DNA of 64,000 bases from an uncultured Clostridia bacterium (GTDB taxonomy: Bacteria; Bacillota; Clostridia; TANB77; CAG-508): positions 62,001 to 126,000 of the forward strand of contig CAPIEU010000005.1 in NCBI GenBank assembly GCA_948630815.1, read 5' to 3'. Shown one piece after another: positions 56,877 to 64,000 of the stretch. The position numbers and the translations under genes are program-made. The notes below the pieces were generated by a model that saw nothing but the letters and a program-made list of their open reading frames with translations, was not told the DNA's origin and did not search any database. The first letter of the stretch is position 1, and each line of letters opens with the position of its first letter.

Positions 56877-59800
56877 TTATGGATTATCTTGTGCCTTTTT
56901 TACAATTGTTAATTTCTTTCCTGCTTCTTTATCTGTTCCATATACAAATTTGATATATTCTAAGTCTTCTGGTGAATCTACCATTGTATCGTCTATTGAT
57001 ATTCCTATATATTCTACTGCATCAATACTGTCATTTTCATCTAATGCTTGATAATTATCTCCTACTTTTTTATATGCTTTAAATAGAATTGATGAATATT
57101 TTGTACTTGTTTCAGGCGCCTTATCTGTTCTATCTTCTAATATTGTTAAATAATTTGCTGATAATTTATTAGTATTGCTTATTATTTCAGCAGAAGTTAT
57201 GTCTATATCTCCATTAATTCCTTTTAATTTAATAGGAATTAATGTATAAACATGTGTAACCATTTCGCTATCATTATTTTCTTCTGTAATAATATGTTTA
57301 ACTGTTTTTCCATCACTAGTTTGTTCAAAACGATCTTCATTTGTACCACTAATTACTTCCATTTTTGGATATAATGCTATTTCTGTTATATCATTTTCTT
57401 GTTCATCTTTTATTTCAATTTCAGGTGATACTACTTTTACTAATTTTTGTTGCTCTTTTTCTCTAATATCATCGTCTTTATCTACTGTAATTGTTAAAAT
57501 TTGATTTTTTTCAACTGTTGATGCTTTTATAACTATGAATTTTACAGGTTCTTCTGGTCTTTCTGCTAAATTTATTTCTACTCCATCTTTATCTTTTAAA
57601 TGTAAATTTACACCTTTAAACTCAGCTATAACTCTTCTTGCTGGTACATCTACTTCTTCACCTCTAGCATTTTTAAATGCAACTGGTATACTTATTTCTT
57701 GGTTTACTGTAACTTCAACTGGATTTAAATCGTTTATCTCTATTTCTTCTATTTTTGGGTTTATTGTTAATGTTGTACCTGTTTTTTTAGAAGTTCCATA
57801 TACAAATTTAAGGTATTCTAACTCTTCTGGTGTATCTAGCATTGTATCGTCTATTGATATTCCTATACAATCTACTGGTTCTACACTATCGTTTTCATCT
57901 AATACTATATAACTTCCATTTTCTGCTTTTTTATATGTTTTAAATAAAATTGATGAATATTTTGTACTTGTTTCAGGTACCTTGTCTGTTATATTTTCTA
58001 ATATAGTTAAATATTTAGGTGATAACTTATTTGTAGTTCCTAATATTTCAGAAGATGTTATTTTCACTGGACCATTAGTTCCTTCTAGTTCAATTGGAAT
58101 TAATGTATAAATATGTGTAACCATTTCGTTATCAGTATTTTCTTCTGTAATAATATGTTTAAGTGTTTTTCCATCACTACTTTGCTCAAAACGATCTTCA
58201 CTAGTACTATTATTAGTTGGTTTTTTTGTATATAATGTTATTTCTTTTATAGTATTTCCTTGTATATCTTTTGCTACTATTGTTGGTGGTATTACTTGTA
58301 TTAATTGTTGTTTTAGTTGTTCTCTAATAGTATCATTTTTATCTACTGTAATTGTTATTGGTTGATCTTCTCCAATTTCTTCTGCTTTTACAGATATGAA
58401 TTTTACAGGTTCTTCTGGATTTGTTACTACGTCTATTTCTACTTTATCCTTATCTTTCAATTTTACTTCTATTCCAGTAGATTCTGCTAAAATTCTTCTT
58501 GCTGATATTTCTACTTCTTTACCATTAATTTTAAATATAACTGGTAAATCTATTTCTTGGTTAGCTGTAATTTCAACTGGATTTGATTCATTTACTATTA
58601 TTTCTTCTACTTTTGGATTTACTGGTAATGTAATACTTGATTCTGTAGAATTTCCATAATAAATTTTAATATCTTTTAAGTCTTCTGGTTTTGTTATAAT
58701 GTCTTTATTTATTGCTATTCCTATATAATCTATTGTTTTATCAATACTATTTTCTGTAACTTCATCAAATGTTCCATTTCCTGTCTTTTTATATTTTTTA
58801 ATTAAAATAGCATTTCTAGTAATACTTGTATCTACATTAGTACCGATTACACTGATTTTCCCTTCTTGTTTTGCTAACACTATATCTTCTAATGTTAGTG
58901 GTAATAGTCCTTCTTTACCTTTATATGAAATTGGAATTAATGTATAAATATTTGTTTTTCCATTTTCATTATACTCTTTTACCATATCATTTTCTAATGG
59001 TTTTTTAGTATATAAATTTATATCTGTTATGTTGTTTCCTTGTTCATCTTTTAACTCTATACTAGGTGGTGTTACTTTTAGCTTTACATCTTTTTCTACT
59101 TTTCTTTTAGCATCATCTTTATCTACTGTAATCTTTAATGTTTTATTTTCTCCTGCTACTTCTGGTTTTACAGATATAAATTTTACAGGTTCTTCTGGTT
59201 TTTTTGTTACATCTATTTCATTTTTATCTTTATCTAGCAATTTAAGTTCCATTTCAGTAGAGTTTAGAGTTAATCTTCTTGCTGGTATGTCTATTTCTTC
59301 ATCTTTAGCATTTTTGAATGTAACTTGTATTTCTTTTGGTTGGTTAAGTGTAACTTCAGTATTATCTTCAATATCTACTAATATTTTATCTACCTTTGGA
59401 TTTACCTCTAATGTAACACTTGCATCTTTAGAATTTCCATAGTATATTTTAATATTTTCTAAATCTTCTGATTTTGTAATAACATTTTTATTTATCGCTA
59501 TTCCTATATAATCTATTGTTTGGTCTATACTATTTTCGTCAATTTCTTCAAATGTACCATCTTGTAATTTTCTATATGTTTTTACTAAAATAGCACTTTC
59601 AGCAATACTTGTGTCTAATTTAGTATCTATTATACTAATTTTACCATCTTGTTTTTCTAAAACTATATCTTCTCTTGTAACTGTTATTGGTTCATATCCT
59701 GCTAATGAAATTGGTATTAGTGTATAAATATCTCCATTTACAGTATCTTCTTTTACCATTTCATTATTTTCTGGCATTTCTACATATAATGTAATTTGTG

Positions 59801-61211
59801 TTATGTCTTTTTCTCCATCATTAACTTTTATTTCTGGATTTTTTACATTAAGTTTTAATGTTTCGGTATATATTGCTTCTTTGTCATCAATTGTATTATT
59901 TGTTTTATAAGTTATTGTTATTGTTTGTTCTCCAACTTTATTTGGTTCATATCCAGTGATTTCTAATTTTTCAAGAGCTATTACTGTACCTTCTTCTTTA
60001 GATGCCATAGCTTCTTTTACTACTATTTTAGTTTTATCTAAAGGTTCTCCATATGCATACTCTGTTTTTTCTGTAGTAGCTGTTATTCCTGTTACATAGT
60101 CTATTACTACAACAGTTCTTACAGCAATTGCTTCTTTTCCAGAGTTTTTATCTTTTACTCTATAAATAACTTTATATGCACCTTGCTTATCTTTTATTTG
60201 GCTCGCATCTATAACTATTTCTTTTTCATCTATTGCATTACCCTCAAAATCAACAGCTGTTGCTCCTAATTCTTTATATTGTCCTATTTTAACTGTTACT
60301 TCTTTGTCTCCTTTTAAAGTAATTACTGGTGCTTCAGGATCTGGTTCATATGGTTTCACTGTAACTTTAAAAGTAGCCTCAAAAGTTTTTTCAGTATTAT
60401 CTGCTGTATTTTTAGTAGTATAAATAACTTTTACAGTTTGTTCTCCTTCTTCGTATGGATCATATTCACTTATTTCATATTGTGAAGATGTTAATGTTTT
60501 ACCAACTTTTCCTGAGAAAAGAGTTTCTTTTACTATAATTTTGCTTGTGTCTATACCTTCACCAAATTCGTACTCTGTTTTTTCTGTAGTTGCTGTTATT
60601 CCTGTTACATAATCTCCTGGCTGTGGTATATCTGGTTTTTCTGAAGCCTCTGGTTCATTTAAAACAAGTTTCGTTTCAAGTCCAACATAAAATCTCATAA
60701 TTCTATAAGCATCAAAGGTATCTGTCTCATTATCATCATTATCAACATTACCTGCTTCTTCATAAATACCTTTTAATTCATATTTTCCTTCAAATACATA
60801 ATGTTTCATAATGCTATATGCATCAAAAGTATCAACTTCACCATCTTCATTTACATCGCCATATATTAAAACTGTATATGTTTTATCTGCTGTTTTTATT
60901 TCATCTCCTGTAACAATTATATCTCCAAGTTCTGATCCATTTTCAACTTTAAGCCCAGCTTTTTCAAACTGTTCTAAAAGATAAACTTTTGTTATTGTTT
61001 GATCAGAATTTTCAAAGATAAATGGTAAAATCGTTAATCCATTTTCTTCAAAAACATTTTCTAAAATATTCTCATACTTATGATTATACGCTTGTGCATA
61101 ACTTGAAGAATTATTCTTTTGTAAGTCTACTATATTTTCACTTGCTAGCAAAAATATTACCATAATAGCTATAAGTATTCCTATAAATACCGCTCTCTTT
61201 GTTTTTTTCAT
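56877..61211 (-). CDS. Giant secreted protein with N-terminal dockerin, Ig-like domains and 200-residue repeats
   Basis: 1444 residues. Signal/membrane segment (about 7-24), dockerin at 118-178 with two calcium loops (GDVNEDGEVDTFDAYSIMKH and GNVDNDDNETDTFDAYRIMR), two bacterial Ig-like (Big_3-type) regions with 'YVTGITATTEKTEY' separated by a Gly-Lys rich HYR-like unit 'VTLKGDKEVTVKIGQYKELGATAVD'-type sequence (about 198-460), then about three and a half tandem repeats of some 200 residues, each with 'TLIPI', 'ITKPEDL', 'DYIGIAI' and 'RRxLxxS' segments. No catalytic domain seen; a structural or adhesive role is likely. It starts 18 bases after the cohesin-like gene, so the two are co-transcribed. 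Confidence 0.85.
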   Translation of the reverse strand: MKKTKRAVFIGILIAIMVIFLLASENIVDLQKNNSSSYAQAYNHKYENILENVFEENGLTILPFIFENSDQTITKVYLLEQFEKAGLKVENGSELGDIIVTGDEIKTADKTYTVLIYGDVNEDGEVDTFDAYSIMKHYVFEGKYELKGIYEEAGNVDNDDNETDTFDAYRIMRFYVGLETKLVLNEPEASEKPDIPQPGDYVTGITATTEKTEYEFGEGIDTSKIIVKETLFSGKVGKTLTSSQYEISEYDPYEEGEQTVKVIYTTKNTADNTEKTFEATFKVTVKPYEPDPEAPVITLKGDKEVTVKIGQYKELGATAVDFEGNAIDEKEIVIDASQIKDKQGAYKVIYRVKDKNSGKEAIAVRTVVVIDYVTGITATTEKTEYAYGEPLDKTKIVVKEAMASKEEGTVIALEKLEITGYEPNKVGEQTITITYKTNNTIDDKEAIYTETLKLNVKNPEIKVNDGEKDITQITLYVEMPENNEMVKEDTVNGDIYTLIPISLAGYEPITVTREDIVLEKQDGKISIIDTKLDTSIAESAILVKTYRKLQDGTFEEIDENSIDQTIDYIGIAINKNVITKSEDLENIKIYYGNSKDASVTLEVNPKVDKILVDIEDNTEVTLNQPKEIQVTFKNAKDEEIDIPARRLTLNSTEMELKLLDKDKNEIDVTKKPEEPVKFISVKPEVAGENKTLKITVDKDDAKRKVEKDVKLKVTPPSIELKDEQGNNITDINLYTKKPLENDMVKEYNENGKTNIYTLIPISYKGKEGLLPLTLEDIVLAKQEGKISVIGTNVDTSITRNAILIKKYKKTGNGTFDEVTENSIDKTIDYIGIAINKDIITKPEDLKDIKIYYGNSTESSITLPVNPKVEEIIVNESNPVEITANQEIDLPVIFKINGKEVEISARRILAESTGIEVKLKDKDKVEIDVVTNPEEPVKFISVKAEEIGEDQPITITVDKNDTIREQLKQQLIQVIPPTIVAKDIQGNTIKEITLYTKKPTNNSTSEDRFEQSSDGKTLKHIITEENTDNEMVTHIYTLIPIELEGTNGPVKITSSEILGTTNKLSPKYLTILENITDKVPETSTKYSSILFKTYKKAENGSYIVLDENDSVEPVDCIGISIDDTMLDTPEELEYLKFVYGTSKKTGTTLTINPKIEEIEINDLNPVEVTVNQEISIPVAFKNARGEEVDVPARRVIAEFKGVNLHLKDKDGVEINLAERPEEPVKFIVIKASTVEKNQILTITVDKDDDIREKEQQKLVKVVSPEIEIKDEQENDITEIALYPKMEVISGTNEDRFEQTSDGKTVKHIITEENNDSEMVTHVYTLIPIKLKGINGDIDITSAEIISNTNKLSANYLTILEDRTDKAPETSTKYSSILFKAYKKVGDNYQALDENDSIDAVEYIGISIDDTMVDSPEDLEYIKFVYGTDKEAGKKLTIVKKAQDNP

Positions 61212-61229
61212 TTTATCACCACCTATATT

Positions 61230-62360
61230 TTAATCTTGTTGCCTACTAATTTTTACTCTTTGTACAATAATAACTATAATTAATATTACAATTATTACAT
61301 ATAGTAAAATTGCATTTGTAAATACATCTCTTACTGTATCCATTGCAGAAATTTCTTGAGTTGGTTCATTTCCACCTACTTCAGCTTCTTCTGTTTTATC
61401 TACTAAGGCATATGTAGAGAAATGATTTGTTGTAAATGTATAATAATCTTCTTGTATCTCTCCTTGTATTAATTCATAACTAGAATTTTCTTCATTTATG
61501 TAATAAAGTTCTAACTTTTCTTTATTGTATTCTTGTGGTACTTTAATATATACTGTTACATATCCATTTGGTTGTATTTTTTCATTATCTTTTAATAAAT
61601 TAATATCAAAATATCTTTTGTTTCCATTTATCTCTTTTAATATCTCATTAATTGTTTGATATTTTTCATGTTCACTATCTATATTTTCTACTTTTAATAT
61701 AACACCATCTTCAAATGCATTTGGCATATATTTTATCATAACACTAATCTCTTCATATTTTAATGTTTTAGCATTTTCATTATCTAACTTAATTAGTTCA
61801 TTTGGTGTTGGTTCTATTGTTTCTTTTGGTTCTTCTGCGGTTGTTGTAGTTGGTTTCTTTGTAGTTGTTGGTTTTTTGTTTGTATTGGAAGTATTTGGTT
61901 TTGTAGTACTTGTTGGTGGATTTGTTGTTGCTGGTTGTTCACTTATTGTTATTGATGTAGTAGAATTTCCTATTGGTATTGGGGTTTTCTTTTGTCCATC
62001 TTTCGCTGTTTCTACATTACTAATACTAATACTTGTTTGTCCTGTTGTTAAAGCTTCAAATGTAAAAGATATACTTGTTAAATCATCCACTGAAGAAGCA
62101 TATGAATATTTTTTCGTAGCTTCACTATAACTAGCTGTTGGTGTACTCTTAGATTTGAACTTTAATTTACTCGTATCATAATTTAACTTAAATTGTACTG
62201 CTCCTACTTTATCTCCTAAAGATACTGTTACAGTTACATCTTTACCTTTATATACAGATTTTGATGATGCACTTATACTTGCGGAAGCTGCATTTACAAC
62301 TCCTCCTAGCATCCCTATAATCAAAATCATAATTATGCTAATTGATAAAAACTTTTTCAT
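61230..62360 (-). CDS. Membrane-anchored cohesin-like protein
   Basis: 376 residues. Signal peptide (about 1-25, ending VNAASA), a cohesin-like beta-sandwich (about 26-135, with 'VGAVQFKLNYDTSKLKFKS' and 'SISFTFEALTTGQTSISI' strands), a Thr/Pro/Lys-rich linker (about 138-172), a second domain (about 190-320) and a C-terminal membrane helix (about 345-368) with a short basic tail. This is the layout of an anchoring scaffold binding dockerin proteins, two of which are encoded nearby. Assignment to cohesin rests on the strand pattern; a general Ig-like fold is possible. Confidence 0.75.
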   Translation of the reverse strand: MKKFLSISIIMILIIGMLGGVVNAASASISASSKSVYKGKDVTVTVSLGDKVGAVQFKLNYDTSKLKFKSKSTPTASYSEATKKYSYASSVDDLTSISFTFEALTTGQTSISISNVETAKDGQKKTPIPIGNSTTSITISEQPATTNPPTSTTKPNTSNTNKKPTTTKKPTTTTAEEPKETIEPTPNELIKLDNENAKTLKYEEISVMIKYMPNAFEDGVILKVENIDSEHEKYQTINEILKEINGNKRYFDINLLKDNEKIQPNGYVTVYIKVPQEYNKEKLELYYINEENSSYELIQGEIQEDYYTFTTNHFSTYALVDKTEEAEVGGNEPTQEISAMDTVRDVFTNAILLYVIIVILIIVIIVQRVKISRQQD

Positions 62361-62396
62361 TATTTTTCCTCCCTTAAAAAATAAATTTCCAGTATT

Positions 62397-62425
62397 ATTA
62401 TACTATTTTTGACCTATTTTGTAAA
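62397..62425 (-). promoter_or_regulatory. Promoter of the cohesin-dockerin operon
   Basis: TTTACA (62420-62425), 17-base spacer, TATAAT (62397-62402). Confidence 0.75.
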
Positions 62426-62472
62426 CATAATTTGGATTATTTTTTGTTTTTTTGTTACTATTAAAAACCTCT

Positions 62473-62826
62473 TTATTCTGTATGTCCTCCACCCGTAACA
62501 TTATCTTGACCACTACCTGGTGTTGAAACTACTCTTTCGGGTTCATCTTTTTCTGATTCAGTTGGCATTATTACATTACTATTATTACTTGAATTATTTG
62601 TTGTACCTGTTGTTTGATTTTGTGCTTGATTTTGTGTCTTATTTCCTATTGTATTTCCTTTTGATTCTACTTTGTCTTGTGAGTTTGTCATTTCATTTTT
62701 TCCTATAGCATTTTCATCTTTTTGCTTATTGCTTATAGAAAAAATAGCTATTCCTATTACGGAAATAAGTATTACAACCAAAATCACCCCTAAAACTATT
62801 TTTGTATTTTTGCTTTTGTTTTCCAT
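62473..62826 (-). CDS. Small membrane-anchored Asn/Gln/Ser-rich protein
   Basis: 117 residues: N-terminal membrane segment (about 9-30), then a low-complexity Asn/Thr/Gln/Ser-rich tail ending 'GSGQDNVTGGGHTE'. Signal anchor with extracytoplasmic tail. Function unknown. Own promoter; short gap to the cohesin gene. Confidence 0.65.
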   Translation of the reverse strand: MENKSKNTKIVLGVILVVILISVIGIAIFSISNKQKDENAIGKNEMTNSQDKVESKGNTIGNKTQNQAQNQTTGTTNNSSNNSNVIMPTESEKDEPERVVSTPGSGQDNVTGGGHTE

Positions 62827-62861
62827 TTTCTCTTCTCCTCTATATATATAATATCATTTTA

Positions 62862-62891
62862 ATTATACGATATTAAATTTTATTCTGTCAA
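62862..62891 (-). promoter_or_regulatory. Promoter of the small membrane-anchored gene
   Basis: TTGACA (62886-62891), 18-base spacer, TATAAT (62862-62867). Confidence 0.7.
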
Positions 62892-62912
62892 CAAATTTAG
62901 ACACAAAACAAA

Positions 62913-62960
62913 GCAATTTAATTAAAATGATATATCGTTGTAACATTTTAATTAAATTGC
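62913..62960. terminator. Large hairpin, likely terminator of the Ig-like gene
   Basis: GCAATTTAATTAAAATG (62913-62929) pairs perfectly with CATTTTAATTAAATTGC (62944-62960). T-rich sequence follows on the minus strand. Confidence 0.6.
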
Positions 62961-63009
62961 CATATTTTAGAAATATTGTAAACTTCTTTACACAACATAC
63001 TTTCTGTAT

Positions 63010-63645
63010 TTATTCAATTGTAAATGCTATTTGTCTAGTTTTATTACCTGCTTTATCTTTTACTTCTAATGTATAATTTCCCTTTTGTTCAAATGTGTAC
63101 TTAATAGATTTAGTTTCTTCACCATCTTTTAATACTGGAATTTTTGTTCCATCTTCTAATTTTAAATCCACTTCTACTATTTGGTTATTATCTGTAATGG
63201 TCATTTCTTGTCCTATATTATAGGTTCTTTTATTAGCTATATTTGATACACTTGGTGATTTTGTATCAATATTAATTACTTTTTCACTAGATATACCATT
63301 TTCAGTTTTAGCTATAACTACATAATCTCCATCTTCTAAAGCCTCTCCATTATATTTTTCATAGTTTTTGTCATTTTCTTTTTTTATATATATAGTTCCT
63401 TTATTACTAATAATAGTTATATGTTCATTAATAGCTTGATTATCTTTTATTATAGTTTTTGAATTGTCTTTATTTATATAAGTAATCATTATTGTATCAT
63501 CTAAATTTTGAGAGCTAAAATCATTTGTTTTATCTTTCTGTATTTTATATATTAAAGCTAAAATTCCTATTATGATAATTATAACAAGTATTAATATTAT
63601 TATAAAATTAAAATTTACCTTATTCTTTTTAGAATGTTTTCCCAT
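63010..63645 (-). CDS. Membrane-anchored Ig-like protein
   Basis: 211 residues from the ATG at 63645 (AAAGGA 10 bases upstream; a TTG further upstream is possible). Membrane segment (about 12-36) then an extracytoplasmic beta-rich region ending in an Ig-like 'YTLEVKDKAGNKTRQIAFTIE', the same type as in the giant dockerin protein repeats. Paralogue of the partial gene at 63880. Promoter at 63713-63742. Confidence 0.7.
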   Translation of the reverse strand: MGKHSKKNKVNFNFIIILILVIIIIIGILALIYKIQKDKTNDFSSQNLDDTIMITYINKDNSKTIIKDNQAINEHITIISNKGTIYIKKENDKNYEKYNGEALEDGDYVVIAKTENGISSEKVINIDTKSPSVSNIANKRTYNIGQEMTITDNNQIVEVDLKLEDGTKIPVLKDGEETKSIKYTFEQKGNYTLEVKDKAGNKTRQIAFTIE

Positions 63646-63712
63646 ATTAAATATCATTCCTTTCAATATATATAAATCAAGCTGAAAATCTTTTCATTTC
63701 TGTAACTATTTT

Positions 63713-63742
63713 ATTATACCCAATATTTAACAATTCTGTCAA
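63713..63742 (-). promoter_or_regulatory. Promoter of the Ig-like gene
   Basis: TTGACA (63737-63742), 18-base spacer, TATAAT (63713-63718). Confidence 0.75.
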
Positions 63743-63839
63743 TTGTTATTATAATATTTATAAATTTTACTTTACTATTTTTTATTATTTGTATTAGTAT
63801 GCTTAATATTATCTTTTTATATTCTAAATTATATACTAA

Positions 63840-63872
63840 AAAGGTTATACTTTTTAGTATAACCTTTTTATA
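63840..63872 (-). terminator. Terminator of the gene at the right edge
   Basis: AAAAAGGTTATACT pairs with AGTATAACCTTTTT; it ends the partial gene at 63880. Confidence 0.85.
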
Positions 63873-63879
63873 ATTGTTT

Positions 63880-64000
63880 TTATTCAATAGTAAATGCTAT
63901 TTGTTTAGTTAGATTTCCTGCTACATCATATATTTCTAGAGTATAATTTCCTACTTGTGTAAATGTATAATTAATAACTTTTGCTCCTTCTTCAAAGTTT
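63880..64000 (-). CDS. Ig-like protein, C-terminal part (cut by window edge)
   Basis: An open frame from the right edge ends at TAA 63880-63882 with ...YTLEIYDVAGNLTKQIAFTIE, nearly the same C-terminus as the gene at 63010. Tandem paralogue; the N-terminus is outside the window. Confidence 0.8.
   Translation of the reverse strand, partial: NFEEGAKVINYTFTQVGNYTLEIYDVAGNLTKQIAFTIE

Overview
The window is very AT-rich, transcribed mostly from the minus strand, and comes from a Gram-positive (Bacillota) genome, most likely an uncultured Clostridia member. Support for this is a SCIFF ranthipeptide precursor, YlbJ, Hsp33, family II pyrophosphatase, a Gram-positive LexA, a meso-DAP type MurE and strong Shine-Dalgarno sites. 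No tRNA, rRNA, CRISPR array or transposase gene was seen.

Layout. 1-8.4 kb: end of ppaC, a coiled-coil protein, mnmA, hslO, a TagO/WecA-like transferase fused in frame to rubredoxin, ylbJ, a pyrimidine phosphorylase and rnhB. 8.5-22.5 kb: a pilin-like protein, a MmeI-like restriction-modification enzyme, htrA, a probable small RNA, rplM-rpsI, lexA, obg, trpS, a chimeric membrane protein and pgsA. 22.6-43 kb: comEC, an SH3/NlpC wall hydrolase, an amidohydrolase, a large coiled-coil protein, trmFO, an orphan SCIFF precursor, a SWIM-SNF2 helicase, two Fst-like type I toxin modules, topA and a pilin-like LamG protein. 43-64 kb: a division and cell-wall cluster (murG, ftsW/spoVE, mraY, murE, a class B PBP) interrupted by a 1918-residue dockerin protein, followed upstream by an operon pairing a membrane-anchored cohesin-like protein with a 1444-residue dockerin protein, then small membrane-anchored Ig-like proteins.

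The most unusual signal is a repeated +1 frameshift. Nine genes (ylbJ, pyrimidine phosphorylase, htrA, an unknown membrane protein, obg, trpS, comEC, the SNF2 helicase and the PBP) are each broken by one extra C, twice in obg and twice in comEC. In all 11 cases the extra C makes an in-frame CGG codon directly before a GGN glycine codon, and skipping that one base restores the conserved protein. By eye I found no in-frame CGG read as arginine in the conserved housekeeping genes. The few in-frame CGG codons that must be read as sense lie in small or atypical genes, including SCIFF, where Arg fits the family. Either CGG triggers +1 frameshifting in this organism, or a codon-phased artefact or mutation process inserts C before GGN.

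Other themes are several families of short palindromic repeats between genes, one of which has landed in frame inside trmFO, and two fused ORFs (TagO-rubredoxin and the chimeric membrane protein) that keep perfect internal ribosome binding sites.
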